This document shows positions 21,866-34,442 of a DNA stretch of 64,000 nucleotides, piece by piece; position 1 is the stretch's first letter, and every line of letters begins with the position of its first letter. The DNA is taken from assembly GCF_000315625.1 (NCBI RefSeq), contig NW_005434630.1, positions 192,559 to 256,558 on the forward strand, written 5' to 3'. The stretch comes from Guillardia theta CCMP2712 (taxonomy: Eukaryota > Cryptophyceae > Pyrenomonadales > Geminigeraceae). A program made the position numbers and the translations under genes. The notes beneath the pieces were generated by a model. That model saw only the letters and a program-made list of their open reading frames with translations. It was not told the origin of the DNA and did not search any database.

Positions 21866-22463
21866 TTCTCCTTTAGGACAGCGACAGGATGCAGTACCCC
21901 TGCATCACCCGTATTCTCTTCTTCCGGTGAGTCTAAAATACAGGGGTAGGGTGGTACTAATACCTGCCTGAAAAGGAAACTCCTTTTTTTTGCGTGACCG
22001 AAAAATCATGGCCCGGCGCCGGCAGGACTCCGGGATTCGAGACTCGGGTTCACTGATCGGACGGGCCCGGACTCCCGGTCCGTTGCATTGAATTACCATC
22101 AACCAACTATGTACTTGAACGCACCATGCCTCAGTTTTGAACAGATGAAGGTCATTCGCACTGAGCCTACCCACTACGAGTCCAATGACAACTTGATACA
22201 GCTCTGTGCCAGTCTATCCAATTTCGGGATAGACTGAGCCATCTTGAAGATAATAAACCTATTGTCGTATGCGAAGTTCCATCAGCCCAAGTGTCCAGCG
22301 GCCAGCTAGCAGCAATCCAGCAGACTTGAGCCGATCAGGACCTTCTGGTACGATGTGATTCGAACCTCTGGTCAGATTCCTGCTTGTAGAGCACAGCACG
22401 GCAGTACCATCCCTGTTACTCCTTGATACCCGGAACAAAAGCTCATTTCTGTACGTTCCACGA
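21866..22463. other. Spacer with G-run motif and GC-rich island
   Basis: No gene supported. A CAGGGGTAGGGTGGTACTAATACC element lies at 21939-21962. A GC island follows at 22009-22085 (GGCCCGGCGCCGG, GGGCCCGGACTCCCGG). The same pairing of G-run and GC island is seen near 29.0 and 40.8 kb. Confidence 0.45.
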
Positions 22464-23078
22464 TCAAACTTTTGCATGCTTGCATATGCTCCCTCCCCCG
22501 CAGTCCTTGCATCGCGATCGGATCCGTCCGTGCCCGCATATGCTCCCTCCCCCGCAGCCCCTGCATCGCGATCGGATCCGCCCGTGCTCGCATATGCTCC
22601 CTCCCCCGCAGTCCTTGCATTGCGATCGCCGTCGCCCGTGCCCGCATATGCTCCCTCCCCCGCAGTCCTTGCATTGCGATCGCTCCCGCCCGTGCTCGCA
22701 TATGCTCCCTCCCCCGCAGCCCTTGCATCGCGATCGGATCCGCCCGTGCTCGCATATGCCGCTTCCCCTGCAGTCCTTGCATTGCGATCGCTGCCGCCCG
22801 TGCTCGCATATGCTCCCTCCCCCGCAGTCCTTGCATTGCGATCGCTGCCGCCCGTGCTCGCATATGCCCCCTCCCCTGCAGTCCTTGCATCCCGATCGCT
22901 GCCGCCCGTGCTCGCATATGCTCCCTCCCCTGCAGTCCTTGCATCGCGATCGCTGCCGCCCGTGATCGCATATGCCGCTCGTCTTTCGTCGCTGCCTCGT
23001 TCTTTCATCTCCTTCTCTCTCCTCCCCCTCGCTCTCCTTCCTCCTTCTCTTGCGCGACCTTTCGTTGCCCGATGCCAT
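22464..23078 (-). CDS. Tandem Cys/His-repeat protein (C-x-H-x6-C-x2-C units)
   Basis: One open frame of 204 residues. A basic/acidic N-terminus (RSRKRRRKE, possible nuclear signal) is followed by about nine and a half tandem 18-residue units of the form ICEHGRQRSQCKDCGGGS. Each has Cys, His, Cys, Cys at fixed spacing (C-x1-H-x6-C-x2-C), which looks like a small zinc-binding knuckle. Substitutions between units are mostly at the R/Q/I/E positions and the G/R/S linker, while Cys and His are invariant until the last half unit. This frame is chosen over the overlapping open frames because only it conserves metal-ligand residues. Related 'CxHGRxRSxCKxCGG' repeats occur in other protists from memory; no function is known to me. 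Confidence 0.7.
   Translation of the reverse strand: MASGNERSRKRRRKESEGEEREGDERTRQRRKTSGICDHGRQRSRCKDCRGGSICEHGRQRSGCKDCRGGGICEHGRQRSQCKDCGGGSICEHGRQRSQCKDCRGSGICEHGRIRSRCKGCGGGSICEHGRERSQCKDCGGGSICGHGRRRSQCKDCGGGSICEHGRIRSRCRGCGGGSICGHGRIRSRCKDCGGGSICKHAKV
22484..22978. repeat. 54-bp tandem repeat (minisatellite), coding on minus
   Basis: About nine head-to-tail 54-bp units occur, each containing CGCATATGCTCCCTCC and GCGATCG. The period is a multiple of three, so all six frames stay largely open. The repeat encodes the Cys/His units of the overlapping minus-strand gene. Confidence 0.92.
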
Positions 23079-23267
23079 GCCAGTAGTTGCTCATCGAGTA
23101 CCTCATCCCCCTCATAACCATACAGTCCGGCTTAACACTGCTGTACACTGTTGATGGCACGGTGAAAAGGGGAGGCAGGCGGTGGAAGAGACCAGCTCTG
23201 TTTCATGCAGGAAGAAGTTTTCTTTGGTTGATATGTTTCTCTCCACTCCTTCTTGATGGGACATACG

Positions 23268-24968
23268 ATGACGAGAGCTTGTTTCGTATTCTTGCTTTGC
23301 CTGGTATGTCGTATTCAAACCGATGTGCATTTCGATAAATCTAGAAGCATGCAAGGAACAGGAATGATGGGACACTTTTCTCTTGTCCTCCATCTCAAGC
23401 AATCATTCCGGATTTCTCTGTCATTGCGGCTAAGGGGGAATGGTGTGTGTGACCAAGAAACCTCTTCGTGCCTGGTGAAGGAAGCAGAGCAGGTAGAGTC
23501 GGATGCTTGGGACGGCCGAGTGCACAAACAAGATCTGGAAGAGCTTGTGGATAAGGCTGCAAATTGGATGTATGAGGATCAAATCAGCGCAAATGCAAAA
23601 GATGAGCTTTTCCAACACCTTTTCAACGTGCTCATCGCACTTGCCCACATGGGCAAAGTTACGTTCTCGGAAACAGTGAGTTTGGCAGAAAGCATGAATG
23701 ATCTGCGGAGATTGCACACTGACAACAGCAAGAATGCACAGCTCTCCTACTGTGCCTTGCTGTCGTCCATCGCAAACATGGCGAGGACAACAAATTCGAC
23801 AGGATCGAATGTCGATTTCATGCAGGATGCACTACGTCTGGTATCAGACATCCGTGCAAAGGGTATGAGCCCAGAGTTTCAAGTTTATGCCATCTTAGAG
23901 AGTCTGGTGGTCATCATTTGCACGAAGCAAGGATTGAACGTCAGGTCGAGGGTGAGTGATCTACATGCTACATGATGTTTGTGTTTCTACTAGCTTACAT
24001 GGTTTTCAAGGCACTCGATTGCCTGGAAGAAGCAAGATCGAACCAGGTTCTAGACCCTGTCATATCCGATGTTCTTCTTTGGGTCTTGCAGGGAACAAGT
24101 CCAGACGAGAAGTGGCAAAACATGTCGACTTTGTCTCAGAACGAGTGCGCCCATCACTACGTCATGAAATGTGTCTTACACGCCATCCTTGGCGGACGTC
24201 ATTGCTCCATGCCGCACGTCATTGCTGCTTGGCAGGTCATCAACCACTGGGGGTTTGCAGACTCGAAGCCGATCCTCGAAACGATGCTCATGGCGGCGTT
24301 GAAGCTTGAACAGATCGGAGAAGCGCTCCCGATCGACATCAAGATGGTCATCGACTTGATGAAGAAGAGTTCTTTCACTGATCCAGAGATCTCCAAGGTC
24401 CGGATGGATTCGCTCTCTCTGATGATAGGTGCTGACGTAAGCAACGATCGGAATGCCGAAGAAGAAGAAATCTGGTTCCCCCAAGTGACTGAGGAGACGC
24501 AACCCGGCCCCGCGAGTGCCAACAATACCGAGACCCAATGGATACTGGAGATGGAGAAGAAAGCGTTGGCTGAACGATTGGCCATAATGAGTGAGGAGGA
24601 GATCGAGGGCCCGGAGCCGCCTGAGAACTTGGAAGCTCTAGAAGCTGCAAAAAAAGAGCAAATGGATGCAAGTTTGGAAAGTGACGCTGGGAATCAGACC
24701 AAGGAAAGCGAGCTGAACATCACCTGGGAGGAGTGGGAGCGGATTGCTGAGAATTGTTCAATTACAGTATCCGAGGTTTGCTCTGTCTGTGATGCCAGCG
24801 GGCGTGGGAGTGACTTGATTTGATCAAGGCGATTTCATGCGGTCGAATGGTGTCAAAACATGTACAGAAGATGGAGAAGGTCAGGCATGCTCCCTTGTTT
24901 GCTTCGATCTGACGTCTTGTGGACAGGATGCCGAACGTATGGGGGATCAGACTCAACCAAGTGAATAG
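23268..24968 (+). CDS. Signal-peptide protein with LRLRGN motif, helical, unknown function
   Basis: Three exons (23268-23951, 24011-24775, 24927-24968) join in frame. The N-terminus MTRACFVFLLCLVC is a signal peptide. About 35 residues later comes RISLSLRLRGNGVCDQ, resembling the ubiquitin-tail-like LRLRGG seen in three other genes here. The rest is helical and acidic (KAANWMYEDQISANAKDELFQHLF, ALDCLEEARSNQ) with a low-complexity Glu-rich C-terminus. No family is recognised. If the third exon is not used, the frame ends at 24823. The ATG at 23256 is an alternative start that would extend the N-terminus by four residues. It is divergent from the Cys/His-repeat gene. Confidence 0.6.
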
Positions 24969-25088
24969 ATGCTTTCATTAGCAAGTTGTGAATACACTGC
25001 CTCCAGGGGAGTGCGTCCGCTATCAGAGTCAGTGTGATGTAGGATTAGACCAGGTGATAAAGAAAACGCCCTTGCAGCAGGACGATGA

Positions 25089-25415
25089 ATTCAGCTCTGG
25101 CAATGCAACAAGGATGTCAAAAACACAATACTGCAAAGAGAATTCACTGCCAAAACTTGCTCTCAAGTTTCGTTGGCAGAGCAGAATCTGCTCCAACAGG
25201 AGGTCGCTTCCCTGGCAGAAGAATGGACATTGACACAGCCACGCAAATCCAAAACTACATGGAACTGCAGCATAGTGAAAGAAGGAAAGGTGATGAGAGA
25301 GGTCGGGGAAGGGAAGAAGAATCCAAGGAGAGATGAAGAATGCAAGGAAAGAGGAAAGGATCTGGTAAGAGATGAAGAATCTAGGACGTTGGGAGGAGGC
25401 AAACTCTGTCTGTGA
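25089..25415 (+). CDS. Possible coiled-coil exon, uncertain gene
   Basis: An open plus frame reads CNKDVKNTILQREFTAKTC, then SLAEQNLLQQEVASLAEEW and a Lys/Glu/Arg-rich tail. The Leu/Glu spacing looks like a coiled coil, and the flanks have possible splice sites. It lies between two plus-strand genes and could be a terminal exon of either or a small gene of its own. A 190-codon minus ORF covers the same DNA but has no protein-like features. Confidence 0.25.
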   Translation: MQLWQCNKDVKNTILQREFTAKTCSQVSLAEQNLLQQEVASLAEEWTLTQPRKSKTTWNCSIVKEGKVMREVGEGKKNPRRDEECKERGKDLVRDEESRTLGGGKLCL

Positions 25416-25935
25416 GTGTTGACAACAGCAACTGATTGCACACAACCATGGGGCCGGCAGGCGTGTAGAATCGGACCCATTCAAACCCAATGGGAAATGG
25501 AGGGTAGGGTGTTGACGAGTACCCCATATTTTCATTAAAAATACCTGGGTAGAGAAGGAGAAATTCAGAGATGTAGGGGGTGTCCCAAACCGAGGGTACA
25601 TGTTAGAATGAGGCGGGGAAATGGCTCAGAATGCCGCAACCAGGAGGCAACGAGTCTCCTGTCACTGATGACAGAGAAGAAGCATGTTCTATGTTTCCTG
25701 CTCTTGCTTTCTGAACCAACACATTCCTTGATGATCATTTGTGCACCCGTGGCGCTGTTTGCAACGCAGTGAGCAATATGGGAAATTCGAAATGAAACTT
25801 CTCACTGTCGTGCGGAAAATGCGATTGTAGGAAGTCTTGCGATGTTTGTGTGGTTTCAATGTTGTGATTTTGTCATGATTCTTGTCTCATATTCGTATAC
25901 ATGCACTGACAGCGTGGTGAAGCCAAACAAGCCGG

Positions 25936-28840
25936 ATGCCTACGGCGGCTGGTCCAGGCCCATTCCCCAACCAGGTTGCTGAAAGGTTCTAGAACCACAA
26001 CCTCTCTCACATGCTCTGAACAGCGAACATCCAAGTCGAACCTGAGGAAGGGCGGTCGACAAAGCCTCTCTGCTGTTGAAGACGGGCAGGGCCCGCAACA
26101 GGAGGGTGGCGATGTGGACGATGACAGACATGGCTCGGTTACATCCGAAGGGTCGAAGGAGAACATCGGGAATCAAATCAGGAAATATCGTTCAGAAGAC
26201 AATGCAGAGTGTAACTCGAATCCAATCTCATGCTCGTCGGGGGAGGGGACCAGTTCGCAGAAACAAAACTTCGATGAGGTATCGATGCAAAAGCAGTTGA
26301 GGGCAGCATTTATTTTTATGTTAGGACAAAGATGCTCTGCAGAACGAGGTTCTTACCCTGAGAAGGAAATGCAGCGATCTAGATGCAGACAAGCAACAAT
26401 TGCTACATTCTTTCAATGAGGTTAGAATGCACATGTAAACATGACATAGACAGTTTGAAAGAAATCAACAGGTCCAGAATCAGTTGGAAGCGACATTGTT
26501 TGCCGAAGAGATTCAAGCTGAATTTCAGGATCAGGAGGTATCAAGGCCTTGAGTTGATCAAGTACTTGTGCTCAACTTGACACAAAGCAGGGTGTGAAGG
26601 ACACAGATTGGCCAACAATCTGCAAGATGCAATCAGAGAAGGTTGAATAGCACTCGCTTCTATTATGCACTGACAATCATTCTTAGATTACAAATTTGTT
26701 GGAAGTGACAGAAGATCAGAAAGATCAAATCGAATATCTGCAGCAGGTTAGCAAAGTCTGATATCATGACGTACAAGTTCTGAGCCCCATTTCAGAGTTT
26801 CGACGAGCTACAGCAGGCTTACAATGAACTTTGTGATGACCGCAAGTGCGTCAAATTACTTCCGTGAACGATCTTGTAAAACAAACCTTTGCAGGGCTGC
26901 CTCTGAACTGCAAGCTAAGATCTTTGAGCTCAATCTTGAAGTTCAATCTCTGTCCAAGAAGTGTTTCCCTGCATGGAGGAGTTAATCCTGCGACTGATCT
27001 GTTGACGACAGGTTGACAGAAGCACAGAGTCTGAACTCTGTTGCTACGAGCGAGCTTAAGTTGCGCGCCCGACAGACTACGGCTGCGCAGAAGGTAAAGC
27101 GTCCTTTGTCTTTCTCAGACCTCAAACACCGAAATCAGGAGGTAGAACAGTTGAAGAAGGATTTGAAGCACGTCAACACCGAATACGAGATTGTAGAATT
27201 CTTTTCACATTTCTGCCAACCAGGACTAACATGAAGCAGCAAAAGGCGCATCTGAGAATGGCTAGGTCCCAGTTGTACTATTTCATAACCCTATTGAACG
27301 GTAAGACTGAAATGCCTTCATGCCCTCTGTCTGACAACACATAATTGATGTAGAGGACGAGGGCCGGACCTTGGACCAGGATCCCAAAGAAAGCACACTC
27401 TCTCTCCCTCAGCTGGTAAGTTTCTCCTTCCGATGAGTCTGAGCTGAGATCGTTTAGCTGGAAAGCGTCATTGAAAGGCACGCGGCGTTGACGGCCGAGC
27501 AAGACAAGGACGCCAAGAGTTTGCAGAAACAAAATGAGGAGCTTACGGTGAGATAGTCAAAGAGGGGTGAAAGTTTACAGCTGTCCGCAGGAGCGCGTGA
27601 CGTTGCTGGAAGAGGAGAATCAGAGGCTACACGATCGCAACAAGGTACGGACTCATGCTCCCCGCGTGAGCTACTGACCACCCGTTTCAGCGGCTTCAGA
27701 GTGTGGCTGTCATGAAGAGCGAGGAGGTAATGATGATCACGACTGTACCTTTGAGCTGACTTTCAAGATTCCTTCCCTACAGTCCCTTGAGGTGGAGAGG
27801 AGGTACCAAGGTCAGCTCAAGTTCTGGAAGGACGCGGCCGAGGTCTCATCCTCCTTCCACTATGTCTTTCCCCTTATCTCTCCGTCCTCCCAGGCCGGCG
27901 CTCAGTGCATAGCGACTGCGGCCATTGAAAGCCCTGTGATGTTGACCCCCCGAGAAGCTTCTGAGTCGAGTCAGGACGATCTTTTCTCTCCTCGCAGCGC
28001 TAGCTCCAACGAGCTGCATGAGTCCTACATGAAGCCAACGCCCACTCAGATGCGCGATAAACAGGGAGGAGCTGAAAACAAGCACTGGGCAACTCCCTCC
28101 AAAGCTCGTGCAGCCCTTGACGAACATGACGACTCTATCGAACCAGACTTGTATGCTCAGACGCTCGACTTAGAGGTTGCTTGACGCTCTCTTGCCTGTC
28201 ATTGACCAGCTTCATGCAGCAGCCTGATCGCAGCTCCCCGCACCCTCGGGCCTCCAAGGGTCGCGACGCCTCAAGGCAAGAGCACTCAAGGATCAAGACG
28301 ATCAAGACGCGCGAGAGGAAGTCACCTGCAATCTTCCTGTCCCCGAGGACCAACGACCAGCCCAACTTCGTCGCTCCTTCCCCCATCCATCATCCCGTTC
28401 AGCGTCTTAATGATTCTGAGTTGTCCGGCAAAGTCATCAACGATCAGCTGATGATCCAAGTGCTCCAGACCTCGGTAACCCGTCCACCCCCTTCAATTCC
28501 CTTTCTCCTTCTCCCTCTCCCTTCCTCCCTCTCTCTCCCCCTTCCCTCCTTCCTTCTCTGACCCCATCCATCCTCTCCCCTCCCACCTCCTCCCCTCTGA
28601 ACCTCAGTCCGTCTACCTTTCCCTCCTCCTACTCTTATCATCTCCTTCTCCCTCCCCCCCTGGATCATTCCTAACCCCCTCCCCTCACTGCAGCAGGAGG
28701 AAGAGGACAGATGCCCATCCCCTCCCTGCCCCTCCTTGTGCGGCGGCCAGGTCACGAGAGCCTCGGATTCTCCTGCATGCAGAGTGTCTCGGCCCAGCGG
28801 GGTTGGGAGCGCCCATGAGTCCTGCACATGGATCCCTTAA
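25936..28840 (+). CDS. Multi-exon long coiled-coil protein
   Basis: ATG 25936 (MPTAAGPGPFPNQ) followed by an intron leads to RTSKSNLRKGGRQ and then about 18 short exons, most of which end at codon boundaries. Readable pieces include DKDALQNEVLTLRRKCSDL, VQNQLEATLFAEEIQAEFQ, ITNLLEVTEDQKDQIEYLQQ, SFDELQQAYNELCDDRK, AASELQAKIFELNLEVQSLS, LESVIERHAALTAEQDKDA, ERVTLLEEENQRLHDRNK and SLEVERRYQGQLKFWKDAAE. These have strong heptad character. After the coil comes a Ser/Pro-rich tail, including ESPVMLTPREASESSQDD, and a last exon ending ...ESCTWIP before TAA (28838-28840). A cytoskeletal or centrosomal scaffold would fit, but this is inference. Exact boundaries of the first exons are less sure. Confidence 0.7.
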
Positions 28841-29307
28841 AGCTCGTGACGCTCATTCAGTTGTGCTTAAGTTCGTGTGTCTAATGAAGTATGCTATCGA
28901 TTCTAAGGCTTGCCTCCCTCAATCGTCAACCATACTGCACTCAACGTCGTCCCGGCTTCACTGGGAGTCCCCGGCCCGGGTGATCGGACTCCGAGCCGCT
29001 CGGAGCCGCTGAGCCCGACTCGGAGCCCGCCTCAGTTCCGAATAAACAAGAATGATGGGGTTGACCTTAGCCTAGAGGTATCACTAGGAGGAGTGGGGGG
29101 TGGGGGTGGGGGGTGGGGGTGGGGGGTGGGGTGGTATGTTGGTAGTTGAAGTCAAACCGCTCGGCCATGGCGAGCTACATGGACAAGAGCGAGCATGGCG
29201 AGGAGGCAGGAAGAGGGAAGAGAGGTAGATCGGATGTGGGTGAAGTGATCCCCCTGCCACGACGACAGGCATGGCGGAGTGTCCTTGAAGTCTGATACTT
29301 GTCAACC
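28841..29307. other. Spacer with GC island and (GGGGGT)n tract
   Basis: A GC-rich island (about 28950-29035: CCCCGGCCCGGGTGATCGG, GCCGCTCGGAGCCGCTGAG) is followed by AGAGGTATCACTAGG and a G-run array at 29088-29133 (GGGGGGTGGGGGT units). The array is about 180 nt upstream of the next ATG. The tract has high G-quadruplex potential on plus. Confidence 0.6.
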
Positions 29308-32300
29308 ATGGCCAGGAGCGCCAAGTCAGCGATGGGTGAAGATATCTCGGCAGAGCGATATGAGAGACTGGAGTACTGGAATCCTGTTCCTTTAGGTGAC
29401 AGGATCGCGCACTTGCGAGGAGAAACTGTCGAGACACAGGCTTACGATGCTCCAGTGGCGGTGCAGAGTGTTTCCAAGGGAAGGTCAATCATAGGGAAGT
29501 TTTCAAGCCTTCCCATGATTCAAATCAAGACTTCTATATCCTTTCGAACCTTATCGAGAACCTTCTGGGCACTCTTGTTCATCGTCACAGTATGCTTGAT
29601 CCTCTCTGTCATCTTTGCTTTCTCTCCATCATCTTGGTGCGGCAATGGCGTCGTAGAGGCTGGAGAGGCATGCGACGACGCAAACCTTGACGACTTGGAT
29701 GGCTGCACACGATCTTGTGACATCTCTCCTGGGTATCAGTGCACTGGACGCCTCCACCACGAGATCCGCTGGCAGTCTTGCAGCAAGTGCCCGATAGATA
29801 CGTTCTCCTTGGGCATGAAGAGCAACTTCGATCAAGCACAAGGCGTGCGAGAAAACTTTACGTTCATCAACGACTCCCTTGTCGAGCTTCTCTCTTGCAC
29901 TCCTTGCCCCCCACACTCTACCACTGTGAGCATGGAGCTCGTTCTGAGCAGCTCAGTCGGCGTGTCGAGCATGGTAGGATGCGTCTGCAGAGAAGGATAC
30001 AGCGGGCCAGCCGGAGGTTCATGCGCTCCGTGCAGAGCAGGAGAGTACAAGAAGACGGCAGGGACCAGCAGATGTCTAGAATGCCCAGCAAACATGACCA
30101 GTAGTCCAGGAAGTGTCAGTGATAACGAATGCTTGTGCTTGGCAGGAATGTTTCTGGACGGTCGAGATCCTCTATCTCCCTGCACCTTCTGCCCTCCCGG
30201 AAAGTTCAAGAGCTCTGCGGGCAACACTGATTGCTCTGATTGTCCAATCGGTCACTTCGCTGCGGAAGAAGGAGCGACTTCTTGCTCAGTCTGCCCTCCC
30301 AACTCCTTCATGCCTTCTCCTGGAGCATCTGTGTGTGTTGACTGTCCGTTCAACGGGCAGGTCTCAGCGGAAGGAAGCGTCTCAGTCACAGCATGCAAGT
30401 GTCCGGGCGGATCTCAGGGGCTAGACGGAGGATGCAGCTGCAGCTCCTGTCCCATCGGATCCTTCAAGCCCTCACCTGGCTCCTCCTCCTGCCTGCCCTG
30501 CCCTCCGGGAGGCTTCAGCAACTCGACCGCGTCTCTCCAGTGTGCAAGTTGCCCTAAGGGCGCCTACCAGCCCCTCAGGTCGAGCTCCTCTTGCCTCGCA
30601 TGTCCCTCCAACCTCCTCAGCACCCGAGCGAGCGGCAGCATCAGGCTGGAGCAGTGCGAGTGCATCGAGGGATACGTGGGTCCAGCTGGGCAGACAAGCT
30701 GCGCCAAATGTCTGAAAGGGACATACAAGGGCGAGCTGGGAGGTTCTTCGTGCCTTTCTTGCCCTGCTGGAAGTTTCTCAGAGGTGGACGGGAGCTCTTA
30801 CTGCAAGCTCTGCCCAGCTGGGGCCTACAACGGTGTAGAAGGGCAAACATCGTGCGCAGGACAGTGTCCTCTTTCCTTCCTCAGCAGTCTGCCAGGAGCC
30901 GTCGCTCTATCAGGTTGATAGCTCCCCCCTCGATGTCTTCGAGCCTCCTCCTTGTCTTTCTTCAAACTTTGGGCTGCCTGTTTCGTCGATGTGCTCTAGT
31001 AGAGCATGTAGAGGTATCGCACCGCTGACTTTCTTGCTCAGACTGCTCATGCAAGCAAGGATACGAACTGACTTCAGGATCACTTCACTTTCAAACCTCG
31101 TCGTATGTCGATGTCTTCCTTTCCAACTGCTCAGCTTGTGCCCCAGGGCGGTACAAGAGCGTCACGGTATCATCATCTTCCTCTCTACTTTGCTCCATCT
31201 TCTCCTGACTGTCCCTGTATCACAGGGAAACATACTCTGTTCTCCGTGCCAGCTGGGGTTTTACAGGTAGATCAACCATATGGAAATGCTCGAGAGTCTG
31301 ACATGCAACGATCTACAACTTCAGCTCAGCTCCTGGGTCCTCGACCTGTGCAGCCTGTCCAGCTGGAGCAACGACCTTGTCGCCTCAGTCGCAGACTCCA
31401 ACTGACTGCAGATGTGACAAGGGGTACGAAGGTGAGAAAATATCCCTCATGCATGTCACCAGCTGACTAGGCGACAGGGTCAAGCTCCTCCACTTGTCAG
31501 GCTTGTGCGCGAGGATACTTCAAGGCGGTAGTGGGGTTTGGGGCTTGCAGCGCATGCCCCGCAAACTCGGATACATCGGCTCTGCTGGGGAGTACAAGTG
31601 AGAATGATTGCGTCTGCAATGCTGGTTTCACGAGAAATGCTGGTGAAGTCCATGCACTGCAAATTGCTCCCTTGTCACCAAGTTTGTCGACTGCAGTCAG
31701 CAAGCAGTGCGAAGTCTGCCAGGTCGGAAGCTACAAGAGTGGCCTGGGAGATGGAGCCTGTCAGCTGTGTGAAGCGGGAAAGTACAACCAGTACACAGGA
31801 AGAACGTCTTGTGTCCTCTGTGAGCCTGGTAAGAGGGGGATGATGGAGATTGACGTGTCTAAACTTGCTTGCAGGGAAGTATCAAGCGGAGACAGGAGCG
31901 TCGCAGTGTTACGGTTGAGACTTGTTTGTTGCTTCTGTGACTATCTGACGCTCTCGAAGAATGTCCATCTCGCTATCATGTCACTCGAGATCCGTCGGGG
32001 AAAGTTGATGTCTCAGGTAGCACGACAGCAGATGCTTGCACGGTAGGAATTCCTCCTCTCCCATCCCTCCCTCCTCTTCTTCTCCTCTTCTTTTTCCTCT
32101 TCTCCTCTTCGTCCTCTTCCTTGTACTGCTTCACAACACCTTCTTTCCTCCTTTCCTGTCCTCTCCTCCACTTCCACTCCGGTACCTCCAATCTCTGTGC
32201 TCCTTTCCTGTACTTTTCTCCTCTTCCTCCTCCTCATCGTTTCGCAGTGCAGGGAGGGTTTCTACGGACCCAGCGGTCATCACATCACCGCAGACGGGCT

Positions 32301-34361
32301 GACTGACTGTACCCCCTGCCCAGCTGGGCGTGTGAAGGACTCAGCTGGGGCGGGTCCTTGTTCCGCCTGCCCAACAGGTGAGAAGTTCACACTCTCCTCC
32401 CCGTCTCCCCAGCTCTTTCCAGCGACTTCCCAGCTCCTTCCCATTGACTTCCCAGCTCCCTCCCAGCTCTTCCTTCTCTGATTGCATATAGGCTCGGTCA
32501 TGCCTCTCACAGCTGGGACCGTCTGCTCTACCTGCCCTGCTGGTACTCATCCCGAGACCGGAAGTAGCACATGTACCTCTTGCCCTTCAGGCACATACGC
32601 ACTGGCTACCTCGCAGACGTTCTGCTCAGCATGCGCTGGAGGAAAGTTCTCGCAGCACGCGACCTCCCAGCCTGTCTCCTTCCCCTTCGAGCATGTCAGC
32701 GAACTCTTCCCCTTCAGCGTCGTGACCGACCTCGTGCCGTTTGATGTTGGCCCTCAGTCTTGCACCGCATGCTCTCCCGGTCAGTTCAGCCTGTCAAAAT
32801 CTTCCGCCTGCTCCAGCTGCCTGGAAGGATCCTACAACGATCAGATCGGTTCCTCCTCCTGCAGCCTCTGCCCGCAAGGTCAATACCAGCTGATCCCCCA
32901 GCAAACAAGCTGCCTGGCCTGCCCTGTCACCATCACCTCCGGCAGCTCTGTACAGTCATCGACCGTTGGCAGCGGCAGCACTTCTGCGTCAGACTGCCTT
33001 TGTCCTCCTGGATTCTCAGGGCTAGCAAGCGGTCTGATGTGCTCCCCTTGTGCTGCGGGAAAGTTCAAACAGCTTCTGGGAAACAACGCATGCTCCGACT
33101 GCCCTGCTGGTCAGTTTGCAAACACGTCTGCGATGACCTACTGCATGTCTTGTCCACAAGGAAAGGTGAGCGTGTCGGCCGGTCAGACAACATGTATCAG
33201 CTGTCCTGTCAACACAACGACACGTTTGTCGGGCTCAAAACTCTCGTCTGATTGCTTGTGTGACATCGGATTTGAAGGGCTGTCGACCCTTGCCGATGGA
33301 GTCTTTTCCTTTGGCTGCTCCTCTTGCAAGCAAGGTTTCTCCAAGAGGCTGATCGGCAACGACATGTGCCAGGCTTGTCAGCCAGGAAGCTTCTCTGCAA
33401 GTTCCCCCTCCTCCTCTTGCTCACTCTGTGCAAGAGGAACGTATCAAAGCTCCAATGCCAGCTCCTCTTGCCGTTCTTGTCCTGTGCAGCAGACCACTGC
33501 AGCAGCAGGAGCAACGAGCTCCAGCGACTGCAAGTGCCTGCCCGGGTATGAGACCACAAGTGGCGGAGGATGCTTCCCTTGCAGCGCAGGGAATTTTTCA
33601 GCTCGTGCGGGCGATGCCTGCTCCAGGTGCCCTTCCGGCTCGTTCTCAGATGCCGCTGGATCTTCAGCGTGCAAGCTATGCGGCTCAAACACCACCTCTT
33701 CAGTGACGGGGAGCTATCAGGAGCTGGCAGGCAGCACCTTCTGCCAGCGATGCCCGAGCGCCGACCATCGCAGTGCCTTGGGCGCCTCCAGCAACGTCTC
33801 GTGTATCTGCAAGGAAGGCTACAGCAACGTCGGAGCAGCATGTCAGCCCTGCGCCCTGGGGACCATGAAGGCTTCTATGACTCAGGGTCCCTCCTGCCCC
33901 CTCTGCCCCCGCGGTTCCTTCGCCAACAGGACGGGCATGACCTCGTGCTTGTCCTGCCCTCCTCGCACCTCCACGACCCAGGAGGGCTCGCAGAGACTGG
34001 CAGACTGCGCGTGCGTCCCAGGATACTTCGAGGTAGGAAGCGATCAGTCAGGCTCCAAGTGCTCGAGCTGTGCTCTTGGATTCTTCAAGGACTCGGTGGG
34101 ACCAGCAGCGTGTACCCGATGTCCTGACTTCACCAACACCACCTCCTCCTCTGCTGCCGACATTGCAGCTTGTGTCTGTACCCCTGGCTACTTCGGACGA
34201 GGAGGAAGCAGTGGCTGTCTGCCCTGCGCTAGAGGAACTTACGCGCAAGTCCCTGCACAGGCCAGGTAGCCTGATGCTCTCCCTTTCCTCTTCCTCCATC
34301 ACCAACACCTCTTCCTCTTTCTCCCCCCCTTCCTCGTGCACCTCCTGCCCCTGCCCCTGCC

Positions 34362-34442
<81 letters not shown>

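Noticed and set aside
22484-22978. CRISPR-like regular repeat
   Set aside because: The 54-bp units are directly adjacent with no unique spacers, lie in a eukaryotic setting, and encode conserved Cys/His units.
22423-23117. Long plus-strand and alternative minus-strand ORFs over the 54-bp array
   Set aside because: They exist only because the period is a multiple of three; they show no conserved ligand pattern.
25029-25601. 190-codon minus ORF
   Set aside because: Low-quality composition with many Ser/Phe/Pro/Cys and no domain; the opposite strand reads as a coiled coil.
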